Assembly: GCA_947565635.1 (NCBI GenBank)
Contig: CANOGU010000011.1
Coordinates: 1 to 64,000, forward strand
Length of the DNA stretch: 64,000 nucleotides
Direction of reading: 5' to 3'
Source of the DNA: an uncultured Lactobacillus sp.
GTDB taxonomy: Bacteria > Bacillota > Bacilli > Lactobacillales > Lactobacillaceae
The notes beneath the pieces were generated by a model that did no database searches, was not told where the DNA came from, and worked only from the letters and a program-made list of their open reading frames with translations. Of the stretch, positions 53,334-61,890 are shown one piece after another; position 1 is the first letter of the stretch; each line of letters opens with the position of its first letter. A program made the position numbers and the translations under genes.

Positions 53334-54758
53334 ATGAAGCATTTAAGTGCATGTACAACTATTTTAGTTGGAAAAAAAGCATCAATTGATGGATCAGTAA
53401 TGATTTCACGTAATGACGATACTGCAGGTGCAATTACGCCACAAAAGTTTATTATTGAGCCAGATGTTCATGGTGAAAAGGGGCGTAAAATTAAATCTTG
53501 GCTTAATAAGTTTGAAATGGAGCTTCCTGAAGATGCTCAAAGAGTTCCAGCAGTTCCAAATGTTGACTATAAAAAATTAGGTTATTATGACGAAAGTGGT
53601 ATCAACCAAAAGAATGTCGCTATGTCATGTACTGAATCAACTTATGGTAACGAAAGAACGTTAGCATTTGATCCATTGGTTAAAGATGGTTTAGATGAAG
53701 ATTGTATGCAGACTGTAGTTTTGCCATATATTGATTCCGCAAGAGATGGTGTGAAACGTCTTGGCTCCTTGATCAAAAAATATGGGTCACCTGCTGGAAA
53801 CTCAGTTCTATTTGGTGACAAAGACGAAGTATGGTACATGGAAATCGTTACAGGCCACCACTGGGTTGCTCAACGTATTCCAGATGATTGTTATGCAGCA
53901 ACTGGTAACCGTGTTGCTATTCAACAAGTTAACTTTGATGATCCAGATAACTTTATGTGGAGTGAAGGAATTCAAGAATTCGTTGAAGAGCATCACTTAA
54001 ATCCTGATCATGAAGGTTGGAATTTCCGTCACATCTTTGGAACTTATACTGAACAAGACCGTCATTATAACACTAGTCGTCAATGGTATATCCAAAAACT
54101 TTTCAACCCAGAAATTGAACAAGATCCTGAAGATCCAGATATTCCTTTCATTAGAAAAGCTTCTAAGAAATTATCTAAGGAAGATATTGAATTTGCACTT
54201 GGTTCTCATTATCAAGATACTCCATTTGATCCATTTGGTCATGGAACTGAGGAAGAGAAGCATCGTTATCGTCCAATTGGTTTAAATAGAACCCAGAATT
54301 CACATATTTTACAAATTAGAAGTGATGTTCCTGAGGAAATGGCTGGTATTATGTGGTTATGTATTGGTGGACCAACATTTACCCCATATATCCCATTCTT
54401 TGCTAATATGAACGAAACTGATCCATCATTTAATAATACGTCAATGACCTATAATAAAGATGATGCATGGTGGTACTATAAATCTCTTGCTGCTTTAGTT
54501 GAAAGTCACTATCCTCAATTTGTTCAACTTGATACCAAATATCTTGAGGAATTGAATAGATACTACCGCGGTAGAGTTGAAGAAATTATTGAAAATGCTA
54601 AAGGTTTAAGCGGTGAAGAATTAACCGACTACTTAACTCGTGAAAACCAAAAGACTGTTGCCCACACTAAGAAAGATAGTGAAGAATTAATGGGTCAAAT
54701 GTTTACTGATGCAATTAAGATGTCTAAGCTAACATTTAAAATGGATCCAAATCTTTAA
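53334..54758 (+). CDS. pepD: C69-family dipeptidase (PepD type)
   Basis: 474 residues after AAGGAGTAAACA. MKHLSACTTILVGKKASIDGSVMISRNDD is the Ntn-hydrolase start, with Cys7 the expected nucleophile after removal of the short propeptide or as encoded. AGGxSVLFGDKDEVWYMEI-like and HWVAQRIPDDCY segments follow. It cleaves dipeptides in the cytoplasm and complements Opp uptake. It splits the usual ftsY-ylxM-ffh order and has a strong terminator. Confidence 0.9.
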   Translation: MKHLSACTTILVGKKASIDGSVMISRNDDTAGAITPQKFIIEPDVHGEKGRKIKSWLNKFEMELPEDAQRVPAVPNVDYKKLGYYDESGINQKNVAMSCTESTYGNERTLAFDPLVKDGLDEDCMQTVVLPYIDSARDGVKRLGSLIKKYGSPAGNSVLFGDKDEVWYMEIVTGHHWVAQRIPDDCYAATGNRVAIQQVNFDDPDNFMWSEGIQEFVEEHHLNPDHEGWNFRHIFGTYTEQDRHYNTSRQWYIQKLFNPEIEQDPEDPDIPFIRKASKKLSKEDIEFALGSHYQDTPFDPFGHGTEEEKHRYRPIGLNRTQNSHILQIRSDVPEEMAGIMWLCIGGPTFTPYIPFFANMNETDPSFNNTSMTYNKDDAWWYYKSLAALVESHYPQFVQLDTKYLEELNRYYRGRVEEIIENAKGLSGEELTDYLTRENQKTVAHTKKDSEELMGQMFTDAIKMSKLTFKMDPNL

Positions 54759-54775
54759 TTAAAATATTCACATAT

Positions 54776-54813
54776 AAGAAGGTTAGGAAAAAATTGCCTA
54801 ACCTTCTTTTTTG
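54776..54813 (+). terminator. Rho-independent terminator after pepD
   Basis: AAGAAGGTTAGG / CCTAACCTTCTT perfect 12-base stem with a 9-base A-rich loop, then T run. Confidence 0.92.
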
Positions 54814-54902
54814 AAATTAATTAAGCTAAAAGTCTCTTAAAACTACATAGCTATTATTTTAGAAATACATTTTTTTTGCTATACTGTTTCAAGGTGAGAC
54901 AA

Positions 54903-55244
54903 ATGGATGAACTTGAAAAAAATGAAAGATTAGGCGACTTATTTGCCTACTACGGTCCATTATTAACAAAAGGACAACAAGAGTATTTTGAGGATTATTA
55001 TTACAATGACCTTTCTTTAGGGGAAATTGCGGATAATCACCATGTCTCTCGACAAGCTGTTTATGATAATTTGAAACGAAGCAGCCGTGCTTTGGAAAAA
55101 TATGAAGATAAACTTCATATGAAACGTGATTATACTCAAATAGAAGAAAAAATTACTGAAGCAGTATATGCCCTTGAACATGGCAAGATCAATCGAGCTC
55201 AGATTGAACTTTTGAAATTATTAAGACAAATGGGAGTAGAATAG
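54903..55244 (+). CDS. ylxM: YlxM-family HTH protein (SRP-associated)
   Basis: 113 residues. ATG 54903 is chosen because AAGGTGAG lies just before it; the frame is open to TTG 54876, which overlaps the TATACT -10 box (54880-54885). The sigma-factor-like helix-turn-helix LSLGEIADNHHVSRQAVYDNLKRS (about 42-65) is the family mark. In streptococci YlxM binds Ffh/scRNA and modulates SRP GTPase activity. It abuts ffh (1-base gap). Confidence 0.94.
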   Translation: MDELEKNERLGDLFAYYGPLLTKGQQEYFEDYYYNDLSLGEIADNHHVSRQAVYDNLKRSSRALEKYEDKLHMKRDYTQIEEKITEAVYALEHGKINRAQIELLKLLRQMGVE

Positions 55245-55245
55245 T

Positions 55246-56676
55246 ATGGCTTTTGAAAATTTAAGTGAAAGACTTCAAAAAGCATTAAAAAATTTAACTG
55301 GTAAAGGTAAGATCTCAGAAGCAGATATTAATGATGCTAGTCGTGAGATTCGATTAGCTTTACTAGAAGCGGACGTTAACTTTAAAGTTGTAAAAGACTT
55401 TATTAAAAAAATAAAAAAGGAAGCTTTAGGTAAAGAAGTCCAAGATAGTTTAAATCCAGGACAACAAATCATCAAAATTGTTGATGACGAGTTAACGAAA
55501 ATGATGGGAGAAGAGGCTGTTTCTCTTAATAAATCTCCACATATTCCAACAATCATTATGATGGTCGGTTTACAGGGTACTGGTAAAACTACTACTGTTG
55601 GTAAGCTTGCAAATTACTTAATGAAGAACGAAAAAGCTCGTCCATTGTTAATTGCAGGCGATATTTACCGTCCAGCTGCTATTGAGCAGTTAAAGCAAAT
55701 TGGTCAACAATTAGACGTACCGGTTTATAGTGAAGATAACCAAGATGTAGCAGAAATTGTAAAGCATGGTCTTGAAGAAGCTGATAAAAATAAAAATGAC
55801 TACGTCTTGATTGATACGGCTGGGCGTCTTGAAATTGATGAGCAATTGATGGATGAATTGAAACGTGTAACTGAAGTTGCTCATCCTGATAATACTTTAT
55901 TAGTTGTTGATGCAATGACAGGTCAAGCAGCTACACAAGTAGCAGAAGGATTTAATAATGACTTAGATCTGACTGGAATTGTTTTAACTAAGCTTGATGG
56001 TGATACTCGTGGTGGTGCCGCACTTTCTATTCGTGCTGTCACAGGTCTTCCAATTATCTTTACGGGTCAAGGTGAAAAATTAACGGATCTTTCTACTTTC
56101 CACCCTGATCGAATGGCTTCACGTATCTTAGGCATGGGTGATATGTTAACCTTAATTGAAAAGGCTCAGCAAGATTACGATGCTAAAGAAGCCGAAAAGA
56201 TGGCTGAAAAGATGCGGGAGAATACTTTTGATTTTAATGACTTTATTGATCAAATGGAACAAGTTCAAAAAATGGGTCCTCTAGATCAAATCATTAAAAT
56301 GATTCCTGGAGTAGGTAATAATCCTGCTCTTAAAAATATTCAGATTCCGGAAAGACAAATCGATCACATTAAGGCTATTGTTTATTCAATGACCCCAGAA
56401 GAGCGTGAAAATCCTGATATTCTTAATCCATCCAGAAGACGTAGAATTGCTGCTGGTTCTGGTAGATCGATTGCTGAAGTTAACCGAATGATTAAACAAT
56501 TTAAGCAATCAAAAGAAATGATGCAAAAGATGACCAAAGGTGATATGGGTGAATTGGCTAACTTACCAGGAATGAATTCACCAATGGGTAAGATGGCGAT
56601 GAGATCAATGAATAAACGCTTTAAGAAAAATAAGAAGAAACGGATGAAGAATGTTAAGCGTTATCGTTCAAAATAA
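55246..56676 (+). CDS. ffh: Signal recognition particle protein Ffh
   Basis: 476 residues. The NG domain has GLQGTGKTTTVGKLA (about 107-121), DIYRPAAIEQL, DTAGRLEID and TKLDGDTRGG; the Met-rich M domain (about 300-440) carries SGRSIAEVNRMIKQF for 4.5S RNA binding and ends in a basic Lys/Arg-rich tail. It escorts nascent membrane proteins to FtsY. Confidence 0.98.
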   Translation: MAFENLSERLQKALKNLTGKGKISEADINDASREIRLALLEADVNFKVVKDFIKKIKKEALGKEVQDSLNPGQQIIKIVDDELTKMMGEEAVSLNKSPHIPTIIMMVGLQGTGKTTTVGKLANYLMKNEKARPLLIAGDIYRPAAIEQLKQIGQQLDVPVYSEDNQDVAEIVKHGLEEADKNKNDYVLIDTAGRLEIDEQLMDELKRVTEVAHPDNTLLVVDAMTGQAATQVAEGFNNDLDLTGIVLTKLDGDTRGGAALSIRAVTGLPIIFTGQGEKLTDLSTFHPDRMASRILGMGDMLTLIEKAQQDYDAKEAEKMAEKMRENTFDFNDFIDQMEQVQKMGPLDQIIKMIPGVGNNPALKNIQIPERQIDHIKAIVYSMTPEERENPDILNPSRRRRIAAGSGRSIAEVNRMIKQFKQSKEMMQKMTKGDMGELANLPGMNSPMGKMAMRSMNKRFKKNKKKRMKNVKRYRSK

Positions 56677-56700
56677 TTTTCAACTGTTAAGGAAAACCCC

Positions 56701-56729
56701 TTTACACATATTTTTCTATATGCTATATT
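56701..56729 (+). promoter_or_regulatory. Promoter of rpsP
   Basis: TTTACA (56701-56706), 17-base spacer, TATATT (56724-56729), 34 bases before the ATG. Confidence 0.65.
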
Positions 56730-56762
56730 ATTTAAGTCAAGAAATTTAGGAGGAATTAATTA

Positions 56763-57035
56763 ATGTCTGTTAAGATTCGTATGCGCCGTATGGGCTCAAA
56801 GAGAAAACCTTTTTACCGTATCGTAGTTGCTGATTCACGTATGCCACGTGACGGTCGTTTTATCGAAGAAGTTGGTTACTACAACCCACTTACTAACCCT
56901 GATGAAGTTAAGCTTGAAGAAGACAAGATTTTTGAATGGCTTGAAAAAGGTGCTCAACCATCAGATACTGTAAGAAGCTTACTTTCAAAAGCTGGTTTGA
57001 TGACTAGATACCACGACGCAAAGTACGGTAAGTAA
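56763..57035 (+). CDS. rpsP: 30S ribosomal protein S16
   Basis: 90 residues after [43 protein letters not shown] is the S16 signature. It has its own promoter and terminator here. The KH-domain gene ylqC (khpA) that follows rpsP in many Firmicutes is not present. Confidence 0.98.
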   Translation: MSVKIRMRRMGSKRKPFYRIVVADSRMPRDGRFIEEVGYYNPLTNPDEVKLEEDKIFEWLEKGAQPSDTVRSLLSKAGLMTRYHDAKYGK

Positions 57036-57052
57036 TTTACTATTGCAATTAG

Positions 57053-57083
57053 AAGTTTGGGAAAGCTCTTCCCAAACTTTTTT
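57053..57083 (+). terminator. Rho-independent terminator after rpsP
   Basis: AAGTTTGGGAA / TTCCCAAACTT perfect stem with a 5-base loop, then T run. Confidence 0.9.
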
Positions 57084-57103
57084 ATTTAGAAAGAATAAGT
57101 TCT

Positions 57104-57625
57104 ATGACTGAATATTTTGAAGTTGGAAAGATATTGTCTCCTCATGGATTAAAGGGAGAAGTTAAGGTAAATGCAACAACTGATTTTCCAGAGGAAAGAT
57201 TAGCTACAGGAAGTAGATTGTTTATTAAGAATAATAAACAGTATGAAGAATTAATTGTAGAAAATACTCGACGCCATAAACAATTTTATTTAGTTAAATT
57301 TGAAAAGATTGATGATATTGATCAAGCTGAAAAAATTTGCAGTAAAGAATTATATGTAGCAGAAACAGATCAACAAGAATTACCTGAAGGTAGCTATTAC
57401 TTTAAAGACATCTTAAATTGCCCGGTCTATGATGCTGAGACTGGAGAAAAGCTAGGAGTATTAGAAAACATTGAAACTCCTGGTGCTAATGATATTTGGG
57501 AGATAAAGCCAGAAAAAGGAAAGAGTTTTTGGATTCCAAATATTGAATCAGTAGTTAAAAAAGTTGATCTAGCCAATAAGAGAATAGAAGTAACTTTGCT
57601 TGAAGGATTACGAGATGAAAATTAA
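57104..57625 (+). CDS. rimM: Ribosome maturation factor RimM
   Basis: 173 residues. EVGKILSPHGLKGEVKV at the start and the PRC-barrel part LGVLENIETPGANDIWEI...FWIPNIESVVKKVD are the family pattern. It binds S19 and helps mature the 30S head. It overlaps trmD by 11 bases, so the two are translated together. Confidence 0.95.
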   Translation: MTEYFEVGKILSPHGLKGEVKVNATTDFPEERLATGSRLFIKNNKQYEELIVENTRRHKQFYLVKFEKIDDIDQAEKICSKELYVAETDQQELPEGSYYFKDILNCPVYDAETGEKLGVLENIETPGANDIWEIKPEKGKSFWIPNIESVVKKVDLANKRIEVTLLEGLRDEN

Positions 57626-58337
57626 TGTTTTAACCCTTTTTCCAGATATGTTTACTCCTTTGCAGGTATCAATGTTGGGGAGAGGTCTAGAAGACAAAAA
57701 ATGGGAATTAAACTTAGTTAATTTCCGTGACTTTACTAGCGACGTACATCATCATGTCGATGATACTCCTTATGGGGGTGGAGCTGGGATGGTACTTCAA
57801 ATTATGCCAATAAAAAAAGCTCTAGATTCTTTAACTAATAAAGGAAAAGTAATTATTACTGCTCCACAAGGAAAAACTTTCAATGAAAAAATGGCCCAAG
57901 ATTGGTCAAAAGAAGAAAATTTAACTTTTATTTGTGGTCACTATGAAGGTTTTGATCAGAGAATCTATGATTTGGCTGATGAAACAGTATCAATTGGCGA
58001 TTACGTCCTTACTGGTGGAGAATTACCAACAATGAGTATGATTGATGCTACTGTTCGTCTCTTACCGGGGATTTTGGGAAATTCTGCTTCTCCAGTAGAA
58101 GAAAGTTTTTCACACGGTCTTTTAGAATATCCGCAATATACGCGTCCTGCTGATTTTGAAGGTCAGAAAGTCCCTGAAGTATTAACATCGGGCAATCACC
58201 AAAAAATTGCTGAATGGCGTCATAAGGAAGCCTTACGAGCAACATATCTCTACCGTCCCGATATGTTAGCTGACCGTGAGTTAACAGATGAAGAAAAGAG
58301 AATGCTTGAAGAAATTAAAAGTGAAAAAGAGAATTAG
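57615..58337 (+). CDS. trmD: tRNA (guanine37-N1)-methyltransferase
   Basis: 240 residues from ATG 57615 (TTG 57600 is in frame but lies deeper in rimM; the first residues MKINVLTLFPDMF are the family start). SPOUT-knot motifs YGGGAGMVLQ, CGHYEGFDQRI and GDYVLTGGELPTMSMIDA are intact. It makes m1G37, which prevents frameshifting. Confidence 0.97.
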   Translation: MKINVLTLFPDMFTPLQVSMLGRGLEDKKWELNLVNFRDFTSDVHHHVDDTPYGGGAGMVLQIMPIKKALDSLTNKGKVIITAPQGKTFNEKMAQDWSKEENLTFICGHYEGFDQRIYDLADETVSIGDYVLTGGELPTMSMIDATVRLLPGILGNSASPVEESFSHGLLEYPQYTRPADFEGQKVPEVLTSGNHQKIAEWRHKEALRATYLYRPDMLADRELTDEEKRMLEEIKSEKEN

Positions 58338-58339
58338 TA

Positions 58340-58368
58340 TTTACAAGCATTTTTCTATTTGGTAAACT
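58340..58368 (+). promoter_or_regulatory. Promoter of rplS
   Basis: TTTACA (58340-58345), 17-base spacer, TAAACT (58363-58368). It starts just after the trmD stop, giving rplS separate control. Confidence 0.7.
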
Positions 58369-58373
58369 AGTCG

Positions 58374-58450
58374 TTGTGGCATAAGCCACTGATTTATGGG
58401 TATTCCGCTGGCACAAGGTGTTGATGAATGCCGTAGAAGGAGAGAAAATA
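58374..58450 (+). promoter_or_regulatory. Probable ribosomal protein L19 mRNA leader
   Basis: About 75 untranslated bases before rplS form GTGGC-ATAA-GCCAC (58376-58389) and a second arm with GGCA...TGCC ahead of the AGAAGGAGAG ribosome binding site. Place and length fit the known Firmicute L19 leader family, a presumed autoregulatory RNA. The match is by position and shape, not by alignment. Confidence 0.55.
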
Positions 58451-58801
58451 ATGGATCCATTAATTCAAGAATTAACTAAAGAACAATTACGCGATGATAT
58501 GCCTGACTTCCGTGCAGGTGACACTGTTCGTGTTCACGTACGTGTTGTAGAAGGTACTCACGAACGTATTCAGATGTTCGAAGGTGTTGTAATTAAGCGT
58601 AAGGGTGCTGGTATCAGCGCAACTTACACTGTACGTAAGATGTCATCAGGTATTGGTGTTGAACGTACTTTCCCAGTAAATGACCCACGTGTTGCTAAGG
58701 TTGAAGTTCTTCGTCACGGTCGTGTACGTCGTGCTAAGCTTTACTACTTACGTGAACGTCACGGTAAAGCAGCTAGAATTGCTGAAAAGCGTCGCGGTTA
58801 A
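58451..58801 (+). CDS. rplS: 50S ribosomal protein L19
   Basis: 116 residues. ATG 58451 lies six bases after AGAAGGAGAG; the longer reading to ATG 58418 is leader. [30 protein letters not shown] and [17 protein letters not shown] are the family signature. It sits at the 30S-50S interface. Codon use is strongly biased (CGT, GGT), as in other ribosomal genes. Confidence 0.98.
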   Translation: MDPLIQELTKEQLRDDMPDFRAGDTVRVHVRVVEGTHERIQMFEGVVIKRKGAGISATYTVRKMSSGIGVERTFPVNDPRVAKVEVLRHGRVRRAKLYYLRERHGKAARIAEKRRG

Positions 58802-58824
58802 TTCAATTAATCAAGACAGTATTA

Positions 58825-58853
58825 AAAGCCATCTCGAAAGAGATGGCTTTTTT
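58825..58853 (+). terminator. Rho-independent terminator after rplS
   Basis: AAAGCCATCTC / GAGATGGCTTT with a GAAA tetraloop, then seven T. Confidence 0.93.
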
Positions 58854-58860
58854 TATCTAC

Positions 58861-58892
58861 AAAAAAAGAGTTTCAAAAAAGAAACTCTTTTT
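58861..58892 (-). terminator. Terminator after lepB (reverse)
   Basis: AAAAAGAGTTTC / GAAACTCTTTTT stem with a short A-rich loop lies just past the lepB stop; the upstream A run becomes the T tract on the reverse strand. Confidence 0.85.
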
Positions 58893-58894
58893 GA

Positions 58895-59536
58895 TTAATA
58901 AAATGTGATGTGATTTAGTGGCCAGTAGCGCAGCTTTACTACTCCCACAATTTTACTTCGTGGAATTGTTCCAATATAGCGACTGTCTTTAGAAACGCTT
59001 CTATGATCTCCCATTACAAAATAAGTATTAGCAGGAGCTTTATTAGTCTTTTGCATTTCTTTTAGTTGCTTTGAAGTATAAAATTGACGATAATTTTGAG
59101 TTTTAGCTAGAGAACTCAGAGTGAAATTTTGGGTATTAGTATATTTAGTACCGGAAATTCCGTCCTCTCCATTGTCAATTAATTTTTGACCAGCTTTTAA
59201 CCATGGTTGATTAAGTTTTTTACCATTAATATAAATTTGATTATTTTTACTTACAATGGTATCTCCCGGTAACCCGATTACTCTCTTAATATATACGGCT
59301 CCTGGTTCGTCAGGCGCATCAACAATTACAATGTCGCCTTCCTTAATCTTGGCATGCCTAAGAGCAATAACACGATCGTTATTTTCAAAAGTAGGTTGCA
59401 TTGAAATTCCAGATACAGTTAAGTTGGCAAAAACATATTTATTTAGTACAAAGAAGATACCAAAAAATATGGCGGTTAGAATTAGTACCTGGAGAATCCA
59501 CTGACCCCAGCTTTCAGATTGTTCTTGTTTTTTCAA
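58895..59536 (-). CDS. lepB: Signal peptidase I
   Basis: 213 residues. I prefer TTG at 59534-59536 because AAGGTG lies six bases before it; the frame's GTG at 59543-59545 is inside that ribosome binding site. One N-terminal membrane helix (about 13-31) leads to an extracellular catalytic part with SGISMQPT (Ser45), VYIKRVIGLPGD (Lys84) and MGDHRSVSKDSR. It removes signal peptides of exported proteins. It converges on rplS. Confidence 0.94.
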   Translation of the reverse strand: MKKQEQSESWGQWILQVLILTAIFFGIFFVLNKYVFANLTVSGISMQPTFENNDRVIALRHAKIKEGDIVIVDAPDEPGAVYIKRVIGLPGDTIVSKNNQIYINGKKLNQPWLKAGQKLIDNGEDGISGTKYTNTQNFTLSSLAKTQNYRQFYTSKQLKEMQKTNKAPANTYFVMGDHRSVSKDSRYIGTIPRSKIVGVVKLRYWPLNHITFY

Positions 59537-59731
59537 TTTTTTCACCTTGTTTAATCTATTTCAACATAAAGTGTAACCCTAAATTATCATTTTGTCGATT
59601 AAACAAAAAAGATGAAAAATAATTTTAATTTATATAATTAAATGCGAGATAAAGGTCTTGAAGAAGTCGAAAATTTTAATTTAGCTTATAATGAAAACAA
59701 CAAGAACAATCATAAGAAGGGAGCAAAAAAG

Positions 59732-60151
59732 ATGCATGAGTATTCAGCTGGTAGTATTGTTTATCGTATTAAAAATAATAAAATAGAATTTTTACTTGTC
59801 CAAAGTAGACTTAACCGAACTTGGGGCTTTCCGAAAGGGCATCTCGAGAAGGATGAAAATAATGTACAAGCTGCTCAAAGAGAGGTCTATGAAGAAGTGG
59901 GATTAAAGCCAGATTATGATTTTAATTTTGAGGAAAGTATTACTTATAAAATTGCCCGAGATCGATTAAAAACTGTAACATTGTTTTTGAGTAAATTTAA
60001 TCCAGATCAAAAAATAAAGTTACAAAAAAGTGAAATTGGAGACTATAAATGGGCAACTTTAGCCGAAGCTAATTCTTGTTTGCATTATGAAGAACTGAAA
60101 GAACTATTGAAGAAGGCGCAGGAATATATTGAAAATGAAATATCCAGATAA
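59732..60151 (+). CDS. Nudix hydrolase (Ap4A-hydrolase-like)
   Basis: 139 residues. ATG 59732 is chosen because AGAAGGGAGC precedes it and MHEYSAGSIVYRI is a normal Nudix start; the frame reaches back to ATG 59642 but those 30 residues are Asn/Lys-rich and unlike the family. The Nudix box GHLEKDENNVQAAQREVYEEVG (G-x5-E-x7-RE-x2-EE-x-G) is complete. TWGFPKGH is typical of bis(5'-nucleosyl)-tetraphosphatases. It probably clears Ap4A or related dinucleotides in the cytoplasm. It overlaps the next gene by 17 bases. Confidence 0.88.
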   Translation: MHEYSAGSIVYRIKNNKIEFLLVQSRLNRTWGFPKGHLEKDENNVQAAQREVYEEVGLKPDYDFNFEESITYKIARDRLKTVTLFLSKFNPDQKIKLQKSEIGDYKWATLAEANSCLHYEELKELLKKAQEYIENEISR

Positions 60152-60773
60152 ACTCTTAGCTGAAGTTAAGGAAAGATCAAGGGGGATGAAATTAGAAGGA
60201 ATAAATTTTGGTGCTGGTCCAGTTCATCCCAAGCTTATGATTGTAGGAGAAGCGCCAGGAAGAGAAGAGATAGAATCGCTGATTCCTTTTCATGGGGCAT
60301 CTGGAAAAGAATTAATGAAATCCTTAGCATCAATTGGTCTTAAACGAGAAGATGTTTATATAACTAGTGCTGTTAGAAGCCGTCCTTATAGTATTAAGCA
60401 CACATTTAGTAAAAAAGAAAATAAAGAAGTAATCAAATATCCTAATCGAAAGCCGACTAAAAAGGAAATTTTGGCACATGCACCATTTTTAGATTATGAA
60501 ATTAACTGTGTTAAACCTAAAATTATTGTAACAGTAGGTACGACTGCTCTAACTCGATTACTAGACGATAGATATGAAATAAGTAATGTGCACGGTAAAA
60601 TTATTGAAAATACCCCAATTTTAGAATTAAACGATAAAAAAGATGGTTATATCTGGTCTAAAGAAAAGTATATCGTTGTACCCCAATATCATCCCGCAGC
60701 TGTTTTCTATAATAGAAAATTAACCGAAATAATTGCACAAGACTGGTTAAATATAAAACCGCTAATTAAATAG
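60135..60773 (+). CDS. Uracil-DNA glycosylase superfamily protein (family 4-like, no Fe-S cysteines)
   Basis: 212 residues from ATG 60135; TTG 60129 is an alternative. VGEAPGREEIESLIPFHGASGKEL (about 37-60) is the family 4/5 motif A region, YITSAVRSRP follows, and YHPAAVFYNRKL near the C-terminus holds the catalytic His motif. The four cysteines that ligate the 4Fe-4S cluster in family 4 enzymes are missing, with only one Cys in the protein. It may remove uracil from DNA or be a diverged relative. It is coupled to the Nudix gene. Confidence 0.82.
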   Translation: MKYPDKLLAEVKERSRGMKLEGINFGAGPVHPKLMIVGEAPGREEIESLIPFHGASGKELMKSLASIGLKREDVYITSAVRSRPYSIKHTFSKKENKEVIKYPNRKPTKKEILAHAPFLDYEINCVKPKIIVTVGTTALTRLLDDRYEISNVHGKIIENTPILELNDKKDGYIWSKEKYIVVPQYHPAAVFYNRKLTEIIAQDWLNIKPLIK

Positions 60774-60774
60774 C

Positions 60775-60810
60775 AAAAAATGGTAGGAAGTCTCATTCCT
60801 ACCATTTTTT
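60775..60810. terminator. Bidirectional terminator between the UDG-like gene and lexA
   Basis: AAAAAATGGTAGGAA / TTCCTACCATTTTTT, a perfect 15-base stem with a 6-base loop, serves both converging genes. Confidence 0.92.
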
Positions 60811-61432
60811 AATCAATATTATTACGATATAAGCCTACAACTTTACCTAAAATTTGAACCACAGGTAAAATGATTGGATCCATTGTATCGTTTTCAGGCT
60901 GCAGACGGTAATAACCGTCTTCTTTGAAAAATCTTTTGACAGTTGCTTCGTTATCTTCAGTCATAGCGACAACAATTTCACCATTATTAGCACTAGATTG
61001 TTTACGAACAATGACATGATCACCATTTAAAATTCCTGCATTAATCATTGATTCGCCATGTACACGTAACATGAAAAGCTCGCCAGCGTCATTTTCGAGA
61101 TCAGGAGGAAGAGGGAAATATTCATCGATATCCTGAACGGCTAAGATAGGTTGACCAGCAGTAACTACGCCAACAACAGGAATATCTTTAGGTTTAATTC
61201 CTAGAGCTTCTCGACCTTTTTCAGTTACTTCGATTGCTCTTGGTTTAGTGGCATCTTTTAAAATATAGCCTTTCTTTTCTAGGCGTGCTAAGTGACCATG
61301 AACAGTTGAAGTAGAAGAAAGATCAACTGCGCTACAGATCTCTCGTACTGTGGGAGGAAAAGCTCGTTCTTCGACGGTATCGTAAATAAAACGTAAAATT
61401 TCTAATTGTTTATTTGCATGTGGTTCAGTCAT
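60809..61432 (-). CDS. lexA: SOS repressor LexA
   Basis: 207 residues; ATG at 61430-61432 (reverse). Winged helix-turn-helix at about 28-65 ([21 protein letters not shown]), Ala92-Gly93 autocleavage site in VTAGQP, Ser128 in HGESM and Lys166 in EATVKRF make an intact self-cleaving repressor. Its own promoter carries a LexA-box-like site, and the YolD-like gene at 22.9 kb has a better one. The lexA/ynzC/yneF neighbourhood matches Bacillus, minus yneA-yneB. Confidence 0.97.
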   Translation of the reverse strand: MTEPHANKQLEILRFIYDTVEERAFPPTVREICSAVDLSSTSTVHGHLARLEKKGYILKDATKPRAIEVTEKGREALGIKPKDIPVVGVVTAGQPILAVQDIDEYFPLPPDLENDAGELFMLRVHGESMINAGILNGDHVIVRKQSSANNGEIVVAMTEDNEATVKRFFKEDGYYRLQPENDTMDPIILPVVQILGKVVGLYRNNID

Positions 61433-61462
61433 AATTTTTTCTCCATTTACTTACTTATTAGT

Positions 61463-61491
61463 ATTCTAACAAAAAAATATTATCTCGGCAA
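61463..61491 (-). promoter_or_regulatory. lexA: Promoter of lexA
   Basis: Reverse strand: TTGCCG (61486-61491), 17-base spacer, TAGAAT (61463-61468). Confidence 0.65.
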
Positions 61492-61502
61492 ACAGGCGTT
61501 CT
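61489..61502. promoter_or_regulatory. LexA box at the lexA promoter
   Basis: CAAACAGGCGTTCT matches 12 of 14 positions of CGAACRNRYGTTYC and overlaps the lexA -35. It lies about 80 bases before ynzC, whose -10 (TATAAT, 61528-61533) is on the other side, so it may touch both divergent genes. Confidence 0.6.
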
Positions 61503-61569
61503 TAGCAGTTGAGTCTTTTTTTATTGGTATAATTAAGGTAAACTAACATTGTTTAGTGAGGTGTTTATT

Positions 61570-61818
61570 ATGGATAAAAAAGAAGAAGAAAAATTAATTA
61601 AGCGAATCAATGAATTAACAAAAATTAGTAGAGAACGTGAGTTAACTCCTGATGAGTTAGAAGAACGTAAAAAATTAAGATCTGCTTTTCTAGAAAACTT
61701 CCGCGCTGGATTTAGACAACAATTAGAGGATACTGTCGTTATTGATAAAGATGGTAAAGAAGTAACTTCAGAAAAAGCTAAAGAGGCACAACGGCGTAAA
61801 GGATTAAGAAAAGATTAA
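61570..61818 (+). CDS. ynzC: DUF896 family protein YnzC
   Basis: 82 residues. ATG 61570 follows AGTGAGGTG; TTG 61549 is too far upstream. KEEEKLIKRINELTKISRERELTPDELEERKKLR and FRAGFRQQLEDT are the DUF896 pattern, a small helical protein. In Bacillus ynzC lies in the LexA-controlled yneA-yneB-ynzC operon; here it is directly divergent from lexA. Function unknown. Confidence 0.93.
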   Translation: MDKKEEEKLIKRINELTKISRERELTPDELEERKKLRSAFLENFRAGFRQQLEDTVVIDKDGKEVTSEKAKEAQRRKGLRKD

Positions 61819-61890
61819 TAATTTACTTTTAAAAAAACTATTTTTTTGGTATGCTGAAAAAGTACATTAATTTCTGGAGGTTTTTGGGAA

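Noticed and set aside
54010..54285. Out-of-frame open frames within pepD
   Set aside because: They are shadows of the pepD frame, without ribosome binding sites or plausible protein composition.
59642..59731. Extended N-terminus of the Nudix protein
   Set aside because: The extra residues are Asn/Lys-rich and unlike the family; AGAAGGGAGC sets the start at 59732.
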